From contig CACOIH010000006.1 in NCBI GenBank assembly GCA_902627245.1, positions 1 to 62,308 of the forward strand: a stretch of DNA of 62,308 nucleotides. Reading direction: 5' to 3'. Position 1 is the first letter of the stretch; the number at the start of each line of letters is the position of its first letter. The translations under genes and the position numbers were made by a program. This document shows, in pieces, positions 1 to 9,321 of the stretch. Below the pieces are notes generated by a model that was given only the letters and a program-made list of their open reading frames with translations, did no database searches and was not told the origin of the DNA. The stretch is from an uncultured Alphaproteobacteria bacterium. GTDB taxonomy: Bacteria > Pseudomonadota > Alphaproteobacteria > HIMB59 > GCA-002718135.

Positions 1-1
1 T

Positions 2-166
2 TTTGCTTTAATATCAGAACTAGAAATTGAAGAAGATAAAAAAATCAAAATTATATTTGATGATTATTTAAATATTTCAAAGAGTTTAGTATCATTGAAA
101 GAAACTAAATTGATGAACGCTATTATACAGAAATATATAAATGAAAAAAAAAATATCAAAAAATAA
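2..166 (+). CDS. nusB: NusB transcription antitermination factor, C-terminal fragment (5' truncated by window)
   Basis: Open frame from base 2 to TAA at 164-166 (..ALISELEIEEDKKIKIIFDDYLNISKSL..); position directly upstream of thiL fits nusB-thiL order. Confidence 0.55.
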   Translation, partial: FALISELEIEEDKKIKIIFDDYLNISKSLVSLKETKLMNAIIQKYINEKKNIKK

Positions 167-1124
167 ATTTACTGAAAAAATTATAATAAATAATTATTTA
201 AAAAAATTGAATTTTAACAAACAAGGTACATTTAATTTCGAAAATGACGCCTCATATATAAAATTAATTAAAAATAAAAAACTTGTTGTTACATCAGATT
301 CAATATCAGAAAATTTAGATTTTTTTAAATACGATGACCCTAAATCAATCGCAAAAAAAATAGTTACAATAAATTTATCAGATTTATCTGCAATGGGAAC
401 AGATCCATATGCTTATTCATTAAATCTTTTTTTACCTAGGTATATAAATCATAAATGGATAAATTTATTTACTAAAGAGTTATATGCACTTCAAAAAAAA
501 TATAATTTTTATTTACTCGGTGGTGATTTATCAAGATCTGACAAACTGCATATTTCATCAACTTTTTTTGGTTTATCAAAAAGTAACAAAATTATCAGAC
601 AAAATAAAATTAACTTTAATTACGATATATGGATAACTGGCAATTTAGGGGACTCATTTGTTGGTTTACAAATCCTAAAGAAAAAAATTGATATTATTAA
701 TATAAAAACAAAAAATTATTTTCTTAAACGATATTTTTATCCTAAACCATGTATGATTGGTCCGAAGTTAAGTAACTACGTAGAATCAATGAAGGATATT
801 TCAGATGGTTTTATTAGCGATTTAAAAAAAATGTTAGATAAGAAGCATAAAGCCGAAATTGATATTAATAAAATCCCTATTAGTAAAAAATTAGAAAAAA
901 TCTTAAAACAAAATTTAATTAATCAGAATTCTATTTTAAACACAGGTGACAATTACGATTTAATTATGATTGCTCAAAGTAAAAATAGAGAAAAAATTTT
1001 TAAAATTTCACATAAAAATAAAGTTAAAGTTAGTTTAGTGGGAAAAATATCAAAAAAATTTAAACTCATAAACGATTCAGATAAAACACTGAATATACCC
1101 AAAGAATTTGATCATTTTCGCTAA
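141..1124 (+). CDS. thiL: Thiamine-monophosphate kinase
   Basis: ORF track; ThiL-like SDSISENLDF, NLSDLSAMGTDP, GGDLSRSD motifs. Confidence 0.9.
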   Translation: MKKKISKNKFTEKIIINNYLKKLNFNKQGTFNFENDASYIKLIKNKKLVVTSDSISENLDFFKYDDPKSIAKKIVTINLSDLSAMGTDPYAYSLNLFLPRYINHKWINLFTKELYALQKKYNFYLLGGDLSRSDKLHISSTFFGLSKSNKIIRQNKINFNYDIWITGNLGDSFVGLQILKKKIDIINIKTKNYFLKRYFYPKPCMIGPKLSNYVESMKDISDGFISDLKKMLDKKHKAEIDINKIPISKKLEKILKQNLINQNSILNTGDNYDLIMIAQSKNREKIFKISHKNKVKVSLVGKISKKFKLINDSDKTLNIPKEFDHFR

Positions 1125-1180
1125 TTTCTTGATTTATTCAAAAGTTTCTGACATATCTCCCATTTTTTAAGGAGTTTTTA

Positions 1181-3286
1181 ATGACAACAATGCAAATATT
1201 AATCATTTTATGTGGTTTTGCTGCCGTACTTTACGGCATAATAACATCAAGGCAAATTTTATCTCTTGATACTGGAAATGATAAAATGAAGGAAATTGCT
1301 AGCGCAATTCAAGAGGGTGCGAGAGCTTATCTAAACAGACAGTATTTAACAATAGCTATTGTAGGAGCAGTTATATTTGTTTTAATTTGGTTAGTATTTG
1401 ATTTAGCATCTGGGATTGGTTTTTTAATTGGAGCTTTTTTTTCTGGCGCCGCAGGTTACGTAGGAATGAATATCTCAGTTCGCTCAAATGTAAGGACTAC
1501 TCAGGCTGCTAGTAAAAGTCTTGCAGAAGGCTTATCTGTTTCCTTTAAGGCCGGTGCTGTAACAGGAATGTTAGTTGCTGGATTTGCTCTTCTCTCAATA
1601 GCAATTTTTTATTTCATACTTCATAATTCAGGCTCTTTCCCTGATAGAGAAATAGTTGCTCCTTTGGTATCACTTGGTTTTGGCGCATCATTAATTTCTA
1701 TTTTTGCAAGATTAGGTGGGGGAATTTTTACAAAAGGTGCCGATGTTGGTGCTGATCTAGTGGGAAAAGTTGAGGCAGGTATTCCAGAAGATGATCCAAG
1801 AAATCCTGCAGTTATAGCCGATAATGTAGGTGACAATGTTGGAGATTGTGCAGGTATGGCTGCAGATTTATTTGAAACTTACGTAGTAACAGTTGTGGCA
1901 ACAATGGTTTTAGCTTCTATTTTTTTTGCAAGCAATTCATATACTATGATGTTTTTTCCATTAGCTATTGCGGGTGTTTGCGCTTTAACAAGTATTATAG
2001 GAACTTATTTTGTGAGATTAGGTAAAAACAATAACATTATGGCAGCTCTCTATAGAGGCTTTGCTGTATCCGCTATACTTTCAGGCATTCTTTTGTATTT
2101 TGTTACTGACTATGTTGTTGGACTGGATAATGTTCTAGTTGTGGAAGGAACTGAAACTAGTTTTACAGGTATGTCTTTATTTTTATGTGGAATACTAGGA
2201 TTGATAATTACGGGTTTAATTATATGGGTAACTGAATACTATACTGGAACTAACTATAGACCTGTTCAAAGTATTGCTCAATCTTCAACTACTGGACATG
2301 GAACAAATGTAATACAGGGTTTGGCAATAAGTTTAGAAGCAACAGCATTACCAGCTCTTATTATTGTTGCTGGTATTATATCAACATATTCATTAGCCGG
2401 ACTTTTTGGAATAGCAATAGCTGTTACAACAATGCTAGCTCTAGCAGGAATGGTTGTAGCTTTAGACGCTTATGGTCCAGTTACTGATAATGCAGGAGGT
2501 ATTGCTGAAATGTCTAACTTAGATGATAATGTTAGAAAAACAACAGATGCTTTAGATGCGGTTGGAAACACAACAAAAGCAGTTACAAAAGGTTATGCAA
2601 TTGGCTCAGCGGGACTTGGAGCTCTTGTTTTATTTGCTGCTTACACTGAAGATCTTGAGCATTTTGCTAAGGATCCAAGTGGCCCACTTTATGGTATTGA
2701 AGTTTCATTCGATCTTTCAAACCCCTATGTTGTTGTGGGACTTCTTCTAGGCGGACTACTTCCTTTTTTATTTGGAGCTTTAAGTATGACCGCTGTTGGA
2801 AGAGCTGCAGGTTCCGTTGTACTTGAAGTAAGACGACAGTTCAAAGAAATACCAGGTATCATGGAAGGCAAAGGAAAGCCGGAGTATGGAACTTGCGTTG
2901 ATATTTTAACTAAATCAGCAATTAAGGAAATGATTATACCTTCCTTATTACCTGTTTTATCGCCAATAGTAGTATACTTTGTAATTTTATTTATAGCAGG
3001 TCAATCAGCTGCATTGTCATGCTTAGGAGCTCTATTACTAGGAGTTATTATAACTGGTTTATTTGTAGCAATTAGTATGACTGCTGGAGGAGGAGCTTGG
3101 GACAACGCGAAAAAATATATAGAAGATGGAAACCACGGTGGTAAAGGTAGTGAAGCACATAAGGCAGCCGTTACCGGAGATACAGTTGGTGATCCATACA
3201 AAGATACAGCAGGTCCTGCAGTTAATCCGATGATAAAAATTACAAATATAGTGGCTCTTCTTTTACTTGCTGCAATATCCTTATAA
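1181..3286 (+). CDS. hppA: Membrane-bound proton-translocating pyrophosphatase
   Basis: ORF track; [39 protein letters not shown] and GNTTKA signatures; strong SD AAGGAG upstream. Confidence 0.97.
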   Translation: MTTMQILIILCGFAAVLYGIITSRQILSLDTGNDKMKEIASAIQEGARAYLNRQYLTIAIVGAVIFVLIWLVFDLASGIGFLIGAFFSGAAGYVGMNISVRSNVRTTQAASKSLAEGLSVSFKAGAVTGMLVAGFALLSIAIFYFILHNSGSFPDREIVAPLVSLGFGASLISIFARLGGGIFTKGADVGADLVGKVEAGIPEDDPRNPAVIADNVGDNVGDCAGMAADLFETYVVTVVATMVLASIFFASNSYTMMFFPLAIAGVCALTSIIGTYFVRLGKNNNIMAALYRGFAVSAILSGILLYFVTDYVVGLDNVLVVEGTETSFTGMSLFLCGILGLIITGLIIWVTEYYTGTNYRPVQSIAQSSTTGHGTNVIQGLAISLEATALPALIIVAGIISTYSLAGLFGIAIAVTTMLALAGMVVALDAYGPVTDNAGGIAEMSNLDDNVRKTTDALDAVGNTTKAVTKGYAIGSAGLGALVLFAAYTEDLEHFAKDPSGPLYGIEVSFDLSNPYVVVGLLLGGLLPFLFGALSMTAVGRAAGSVVLEVRRQFKEIPGIMEGKGKPEYGTCVDILTKSAIKEMIIPSLLPVLSPIVVYFVILFIAGQSAALSCLGALLLGVIITGLFVAISMTAGGGAWDNAKKYIEDGNHGGKGSEAHKAAVTGDTVGDPYKDTAGPAVNPMIKITNIVALLLLAAISL

Positions 3287-3289
3287 ATT

Positions 3290-3718
3290 TTAGGGGGAGT
3301 TTGGTAGTTCTTGTTGAGGGCCTACTCCCCCAAATACTTTTTCTAACAAACCCCTTCTTATAACTTCACTCGAAGTCTCTTCTTTTATAAATTTGATATT
3401 ATTTTTATTTTTAAGGTCAATTACTTTTGATGATAGTATCATACCTTCGTTGTCAAATTCGAATACAAAAACTAAACTAAAATCAGTTTTTTTTTGAAAA
3501 ATTGTTTTCTTTTGTTTTTTCTCAGAAAAGTAAAAAAATTTATTCGTAATTGGATCAATATAACTTGGCCTTCCCAACTCGCTTAATAAATTATTTTTAT
3601 TCTTATAATTTAAATTATTAAAACTTTCTTGATTTAATATTTTTCCAGAATATATCGTTTGATTATCACAATTAGTGAGGAAAAATAAAACTAATAATGT
3701 TATAATATGTTTATTCAC
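3290..3718 (-). CDS. bamE: Outer membrane protein assembly factor BamE (SmpA/OmlA) lipoprotein
   Basis: Lipoprotein signal (FFLTNCD), SmpA/OmlA-like body, conserved location. Confidence 0.75.
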   Translation of the reverse strand: MNKHIITLLVLFFLTNCDNQTIYSGKILNQESFNNLNYKNKNNLLSELGRPSYIDPITNKFFYFSEKKQKKTIFQKKTDFSLVFVFEFDNEGMILSSKVIDLKNKNNIKFIKEETSSEVIRRGLLEKVFGGVGPQQELPNSP

Positions 3719-3721
3719 AAG

Positions 3722-4207
3722 ATGATATTACATTATTTCAAAAAAAAAGAAAACATTGAGAAAAAAATTGCAGATGATACATATAAAAAAATATTGTTGG
3801 AAAGTAATTTTATTCTAAAAGAAAACAACTGCTTTAGTGAAAAAAATTACAAATCATCTTTTGAAGTTGTGTCTATTCTTTTAATAATTTATATCAATTT
3901 AAATATTAAAAACAAAATCGTAAATTATAAAGATATAAATGAAAATTTGATTATGTTGTTTATTTCAGACTTAGATGAGTCATTAAGAACAAAGGGTATT
4001 GGTGATATGTCTATTGGCAAGTATGTAAAATCTTATGTGAAAAAATTTTATTTTAGATTATCTAAATTTCCAGAAAATATAAATAATGATAATTATAATG
4101 ATTTTGAATTATATTTTAGTAATTTTGATTTTATTAAAGATGAGGAAATCAGTAATGCCTCAAGAATATTCTGGAATATTTATAAAAAAATACATAATTC
4201 TTATTAA
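3722..4207 (+). CDS. Ubiquinol-cytochrome c chaperone family protein
   Basis: ORF track (3707); likely ATG at 3722 (MILHYFKKK). SDLDESLRTKGIGDMSIGKYVKSYVKKFYFRL resembles the CBP3-type chaperone family. Confidence 0.75.
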   Translation: MILHYFKKKENIEKKIADDTYKKILLESNFILKENNCFSEKNYKSSFEVVSILLIIYINLNIKNKIVNYKDINENLIMLFISDLDESLRTKGIGDMSIGKYVKSYVKKFYFRLSKFPENINNDNYNDFELYFSNFDFIKDEEISNASRIFWNIYKKIHNSY

Positions 4208-4293
4208 TAATACTTAATTATTTTTCTTAATAATTACTAGATTTTAAAAAAATAAATCTTGCAAATATTATAAATTCACATATGTGGGGTTTT

Positions 4294-4485
4294 ATGGCTG
4301 TTCCTAAAAGAAAAACAAGTAACTCGAAAAAAAATATGAGAAGATCGCATTTGGGAATAAAGCATATAAATGTGATACTAGACAAGGAATCAGGAGAGCC
4401 TAGACTATCTCATAGAATCGATAAATCTACTGGAATGTATAAAGGTAGACAAATAATTAAATCTAAATCAAATAAAACAAATTAA
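4294..4485 (+). CDS. rpmF: 50S ribosomal protein bL32
   Basis: MAVPKRKTSNSKKNMRRSH; start trimmed to internal ATG of the 4282 ORF. Confidence 0.95.
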   Translation: MAVPKRKTSNSKKNMRRSHLGIKHINVILDKESGEPRLSHRIDKSTGMYKGRQIIKSKSNKTN

Positions 4486-4491
4486 TTAAAA

Positions 4492-5505
4492 ATGTCTAGC
4501 AGACAAATATCCATTGCTATTGATGCAATGGGAGGTGAAAGTAGCCCTTACAAAGTATTAAAGGGAATAGAAATATTTTTAAAAGATAGAAAAAATGTTG
4601 AAATCATACTTTTTGGCAAAAAAGAAATCATTGAAACAATTATTTTAAATGAAAAAATAAAAATCACAAATTTTAGTATAATCGATACAAATGAAAATGT
4701 TACGGATGTTGATGATGCTAATACTATACTACGGCATAGAAAAAATAGTAGCATATACAAGGCTCTTGAATATGTTAAACAAAACCAAAACTCAGGTTTT
4801 GTTTCTGCCGGAAATACCGCTGCAATAATGATACTATCAAGATTAATCCTTGGAATGATTCATGGTATCGACAGACCTGCAATTTGTTCACTTGTGCCCA
4901 ATCAAAAAAAATATTCATTAATGTTAGATTTGGGAGCAAATGTTACAGTAACTCCGTCAAATTTACTCCAATTTGCTCTAATGGGATATAGTTACTTTTC
5001 TATTATTGAGAAAAATAATAAACCAAAGATTGGGATACTCAACATAGGCACAGAAAACAACAAAGGATTAGAATTTTTGCAAGATGCTTCTGATTTAATT
5101 TCAAAAAGTTTTTTAAATGAATTTTTTATTGGATTCATTGAACCAAATAAAATAACATCTGGAGATTGTGATATAATAATTTCTGATGGATATACAGGAA
5201 ATATTATGCTTAAATCTGCTGAAGGAATATCTGATTTTATTACTTCTAAATTAAGAGTAATTTTTACTAAATCATTTACTAATAAAATAGCTTATAAATT
5301 AATAGAAAATGATTTAGTAAAATTAAAAGACGAAGTTAATCCTGAAATTTATAATGGAGCTACACTTATAGGTTTAAATGGAATTGCAATAAAAAGTCAT
5401 GGTAGTGCTAGTCCTTTAGCATTTAGTTATGCTATAAACCAATGTTATAATTCTATATTAAATAAATTAAATATAAAAATTATAAACACTATTAAAAACA
5501 TATGA
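4492..5505 (+). CDS. plsX: Phosphate acyltransferase PlsX
   Basis: IAIDAMGGE..; SAGNTAAIM; GLNGIAIKSHGSA. Confidence 0.95.
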   Translation: MSSRQISIAIDAMGGESSPYKVLKGIEIFLKDRKNVEIILFGKKEIIETIILNEKIKITNFSIIDTNENVTDVDDANTILRHRKNSSIYKALEYVKQNQNSGFVSAGNTAAIMILSRLILGMIHGIDRPAICSLVPNQKKYSLMLDLGANVTVTPSNLLQFALMGYSYFSIIEKNNKPKIGILNIGTENNKGLEFLQDASDLISKSFLNEFFIGFIEPNKITSGDCDIIISDGYTGNIMLKSAEGISDFITSKLRVIFTKSFTNKIAYKLIENDLVKLKDEVNPEIYNGATLIGLNGIAIKSHGSASPLAFSYAINQCYNSILNKLNIKIINTIKNI

Positions 5506-5810
5506 TCATCAATAAAAATGTTTCAAGAGATGATATTGCAGATACCCTGAACAAAGAATTTGGTTTTTCTAGAAAAGAATGTTTAGATATTGTTAATGAT
5601 ATTATAGAAATTATAATAGAGGGTTTGCAATTAAACGGAATTATCAAAATACATAATTTTGGAACTTTTAAAATAAAAAGAAAAAAAAGTAGAATAGGGA
5701 GAAATCCAAAAACTAAAAAAGAAGTTATAATAGAAGATAGAAATGTTATTACATTTAAAGCTAGTAAAAATATTTTAAAATTTATAAATAATTTAAATAA
5801 TAATGACTAA
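5502..5810 (+). CDS. ihfA: Integration host factor alpha-type / HU-family DNA-binding protein
   Basis: FGTFKIKRKKSRIGRNPKTKKEVII HU/IHF signature; conserved neighbourhood. Confidence 0.88.
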   Translation: MIINKNVSRDDIADTLNKEFGFSRKECLDIVNDIIEIIIEGLQLNGIIKIHNFGTFKIKRKKSRIGRNPKTKKEVIIEDRNVITFKASKNILKFINNLNNND

Positions 5811-6165
5811 AAAATATCTGAATATTAGAGAGGCCTCTGAAGTTATTGGCCTTAAAGAGCATATAATCAGATATTGGGACTCCATTGATCCTAAAACAAA
5901 TAAATTAAGAATAGATGGAATATCAACTAAGAGTAGAGCAGGAACTAGATATTTTAATAAGGATAATTTAAAACTTCTCCAAAATCTAAAAGAAATTTTA
6001 TATGAAAATGGGGATCCTAACCCTTCATTAATATTAGCTAGCAAAATTCTTAATTCAAAAAAATTATCTAAAAATAATAGTAATAACACTCATGCATTGA
6101 TTGATAATGATTTTGCCAAAAAAGTTCATCAGATTCTTAAAAATATGCGAAAATTACTTAATTAA
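5803..6165 (+). CDS. MerR-family transcriptional regulator
   Basis: IREASEVIGLKEHIIRYWDSIDP..TKSRAGTRYFNKDNLKLLQ winged helix. Confidence 0.88.
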   Translation: MTKKYLNIREASEVIGLKEHIIRYWDSIDPKTNKLRIDGISTKSRAGTRYFNKDNLKLLQNLKEILYENGDPNPSLILASKILNSKKLSKNNSNNTHALIDNDFAKKVHQILKNMRKLLN

Positions 6166-6336
6166 AAGTTAGCACTAATCAAAAATAAAAAAAAATACAT
6201 ATATTTCAATAATTTAAATATTTATTTTATACAAAAAAAATTAAAAAAAAAACTATTTTAAGTGTTTAACTTATTCGTCAATTAAAATATATGAACCTCA
6301 TCTTATTAGTAAGGAAACAAACTATAAGGAGTTTTT

Positions 6337-7101
6337 ATGTTAAATAAGACTAGTCTACTCGGTATGATAGCTGCTACTATAGCATTTATAGCAGTACCAG
6401 CTTTCGCTGCCGACACTTTTTTAGCTGGTTCTGATTTTGTAGGAATCACATTCTGGATTGTATCAATTGGAATGTGGGCTTCAACTATCTTCTTCTTTTA
6501 TGAAGGTATGAGAGTTTCTGCAAAATGGAGAACTTCAATGGTAGTAGCAGGATTAATTACTTTTATCGCTGCTGTACACTACATGTATATGAGAGACTTT
6601 TGGGTTGCAACAGGTGAATCTCCAACAGTATATAGATATATTGATTGGGTTCTAACTGTACCTCTTCAAATGGTCGAATTCTTTTTAATTCTAGTAGCCG
6701 CTGGAGCTGCTGTTTCAAGTGGAGCTTTCTGGAGACTTCTAGTTGGTACACTTGTAATGGTAGTTGGTGGATACCTAGGTGAAGCAGGTTATATTTCTGT
6801 ATTACTTGGTTTCATTATTGGTATGATCGGTTGGGCTGTAATTATCTGGGAAATTTTCCGAGGTGAAGCAAGTCAAGCTGCAACTACTAAAGAGTCTGTA
6901 ACATCTGCATTTAATGCAATGAGATTAATTGTATTAGTTGGATGGGCTATTTATCCTCTAGGATATGTATTTGGTCTTATGATGGGATCAGTTGATGCTG
7001 ATACCTTAAACTGGATATATAATTTAGCAGACTTTATTAACAAAATTCTATTTGGTTTAATTATCTGGAATGCTGCAACGAAAGACTCAGCTACCGCATA
7101 A
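6337..7101 (+). CDS. Proteorhodopsin (light-driven proton pump, predicted blue-absorbing)
   Basis: Signal peptide, 7 TM, RYIDWVLTVPLQMVEFF (acceptor D, tuning Q, donor E), NLADFINKILFG retinal lysine. Confidence 0.97.
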   Translation: MLNKTSLLGMIAATIAFIAVPAFAADTFLAGSDFVGITFWIVSIGMWASTIFFFYEGMRVSAKWRTSMVVAGLITFIAAVHYMYMRDFWVATGESPTVYRYIDWVLTVPLQMVEFFLILVAAGAAVSSGAFWRLLVGTLVMVVGGYLGEAGYISVLLGFIIGMIGWAVIIWEIFRGEASQAATTKESVTSAFNAMRLIVLVGWAIYPLGYVFGLMMGSVDADTLNWIYNLADFINKILFGLIIWNAATKDSATA

Positions 7102-7120
7102 TTAATCAATAAGATTACTT

Positions 7121-7151
7121 AAAAAACCCTCTTTATAGAGGGTTTTTTTTA
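7121..7151 (+). terminator. Rho-independent terminator after proteorhodopsin
   Basis: AAAAAACCCTCT-TTAT-AGAGGGTTTTTT perfect stem-loop with T-tract. Confidence 0.88.
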
Positions 7152-7195
7152 TTAAATGATTGACTTAATTTTTTATAATATGTATTTGGCACCGC

Positions 7196-7654
7196 ATGAA
7201 AACATTTTCTCTTAAAAAAAGTGAAATTAAAAAAAAGTGGATGATCATAGATGCAAAGGATGCCGTTTTAGGCAGGCTTGCTGTAATATCTGCAAATATT
7301 TTAAGAGGAAAAAATAAACCTGAATACACCCCTAACCAGGATTGCGGTGATAATTTAATAATTATCAACTCAGACTTTGTTCAATTAAAAGGAAAAAAAG
7401 CTGATAATAAAATCTATTATAGACATACAGGTTTTCCAGGTGGAATAAAAGAAACTACGCCAAACAAAATGAAAGATAAAAATAAATCTAATGAAATAAT
7501 TAAATTAGCCATAAAAAGAATGATACCCTCTGGTCCACTAGGCAGACAACAACTGTCAAATTGTAAAATTTATAGAGACTCAAATCATAAACATGAAGCC
7601 CAAAATCCAGAAATGCTAGATATTTCTACAATGAATAGAAAAAACAAGGTTTAA
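7196..7654 (+). CDS. rplM: 50S ribosomal protein uL13
   Basis: [40 protein letters not shown]. Confidence 0.96.
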   Translation: MKTFSLKKSEIKKKWMIIDAKDAVLGRLAVISANILRGKNKPEYTPNQDCGDNLIIINSDFVQLKGKKADNKIYYRHTGFPGGIKETTPNKMKDKNKSNEIIKLAIKRMIPSGPLGRQQLSNCKIYRDSNHKHEAQNPEMLDISTMNRKNKV

Positions 7655-7656
7655 AA

Positions 7657-8085
7657 ATGGAAGAACAAGAAACAACAATAGTAAATAAGCTTGATAATAA
7701 AGAAAGAGCCTATGCCACTGGTAAAAGAAAAAACTCAGTAGCAAGAGTTTGGCTCAAAAGAGGTAATGGAGAAATTAAAATTAATGGCAAATCTATTGAA
7801 AAATATTTTTCCAGACCTGTATTACAAATGGTTGTAAATCAACCACTTAATGTTATTCAAGCTGAAAACAACTATGAAATAATGGCTTCAGTGAAGGGTG
7901 GTGGATTATCTGGTCAAGCTGGAGCAATAAGACATGGTATTAGTAAAGCTTTAAGCATTTATGATAATTCAAACCGTCCAGCCCTTAAAAAAGTTGGATT
8001 CTTAACTCGTGATCCAAGAGTAGTTGAAAGAAAAAAATCTGGTCTAGCAAAAGCTCGAAGAAGTTACCAATTCTCCAAAAGATAA
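7657..8085 (+). CDS. rpsI: 30S ribosomal protein uS9
   Basis: [37 protein letters not shown]-terminal [11 protein letters not shown]. Confidence 0.98.
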   Translation: MEEQETTIVNKLDNKERAYATGKRKNSVARVWLKRGNGEIKINGKSIEKYFSRPVLQMVVNQPLNVIQAENNYEIMASVKGGGLSGQAGAIRHGISKALSIYDNSNRPALKKVGFLTRDPRVVERKKSGLAKARRSYQFSKR

Positions 8086-8092
8086 GACTTTA

Positions 8093-9121
8093 ATGAAAAC
8101 TAAGATTAATGTAGCCGTTTTAGGCACGACAGGATACGTAGGTCTAGAATTAATAAAAATTTTATTAAGACATCAACATGTAAACATAAATTTTTTAGGT
8201 TCTGATTCTTTCGAAGGCCAGAATTTGTCTGATATTGAGAATAATAAAAATTATTTTAAATTACCAATTTTAAAAAAAAATGAATTGTTTGATCCTTCAT
8301 TATCAGATTATGTCTTTTTAGCATTACCACACTCTGTATCTAATAAGTTTGTTAAAACATTATATAATAAAGTAAAAATCATAGATTTATCTGCAGATTT
8401 TAGGTTTGATGACTTAAAGGTTTATAGTGAACATTATGATAATAATCATTTGTGTGGTCAGTTTTTAGATAAGTTTGTTTATGGATTAGTTGAAATTAAT
8501 AGGTCAATTATTTCTAAAGCAAATAATATTGCTGTACCTGGATGTTATCCCACATCAGTATTATTACCTTTGGTTCCTTTACTGAAAAATAAACAGATTA
8601 TATCAAATAACATAATAATTGATACTAAATCTGGTTACAGTGGTGCGGGAAAGAAATTTGATAAAAGTAATATATTTTTAGATAATGATTTAAACTTTTA
8701 TAACTATAATACTAATTCTCACAGACATATTCCAGAAATTAAACAGGAGTTGTTAAAACATGAAACAGAAGACAATATATCTTTTTCCTTTAATCCTCAT
8801 ATTTTACCTAACTTTAGAGGTATGATGTCAACTATATATTGTGATTTAAAAAATAATATTAGTAAAAGTGATATTATAAAATTATTTAGTGATTTTGATA
8901 AAAAAAATTACTTTATAAAGCTAATAGATAATGATGAAAGGCTTGATTTTTTTTCAACACAAAATACAAATTTTTGTAAGTTGAAAATATTAGATTCTCA
9001 TTCTGCAGATAAAATAATAATAGTAAGTGTGATAGATAACCTTATTAAAGGTGCTTCTGGGCAAGCTATTCAATGTTTTAATTTAATGGAAAATTATGAT
9101 GAAACGACCGCTTTAATTTAA
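8093..9121 (+). CDS. argC: N-acetyl-gamma-glutamyl-phosphate reductase
   Basis: GTTGYVGLELIKILLRH; VPGCYPTSVLLPL; KGASGQAIQCFNLM. Confidence 0.95.
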   Translation: MKTKINVAVLGTTGYVGLELIKILLRHQHVNINFLGSDSFEGQNLSDIENNKNYFKLPILKKNELFDPSLSDYVFLALPHSVSNKFVKTLYNKVKIIDLSADFRFDDLKVYSEHYDNNHLCGQFLDKFVYGLVEINRSIISKANNIAVPGCYPTSVLLPLVPLLKNKQIISNNIIIDTKSGYSGAGKKFDKSNIFLDNDLNFYNYNTNSHRHIPEIKQELLKHETEDNISFSFNPHILPNFRGMMSTIYCDLKNNISKSDIIKLFSDFDKKNYFIKLIDNDERLDFFSTQNTNFCKLKILDSHSADKIIIVSVIDNLIKGASGQAIQCFNLMENYDETTALI

Positions 9122-9321
9122 TGAAATTAATTTATCTTCTATTATTATTGTTATCTATTATTTTATTTTCTTGCGGTTATCCAGATATAGATAGTGTGCC
9201 AGAATTTAAAGATATACTTTTATCAGAAGATGAAATTAGAGAATATTGTTCAAATAGATATTCTGATATAAATGATATAGATATATGTATCAAAAATTAT
9301 AAAAGTAAAAATGAATTATGA
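9121..9321 (+). CDS. Small putative lipoprotein, unknown function
   Basis: 66 aa with lipobox-like LFSC; ATG/stop overlaps with both argC and hom support translation. Confidence 0.6.
   Translation: MKLIYLLLLLLSIILFSCGYPDIDSVPEFKDILLSEDEIREYCSNRYSDINDIDICIKNYKSKNEL

Noticed and set aside
2556-2750. + strand 64-aa ORF overlapping hppA in another frame
   Set aside because: Nested in the hppA catalytic region, no independent support
7165-7368. Minus ORF overlapping rplM
   Set aside because: Antisense to a ribosomal protein gene, no protein-family signal
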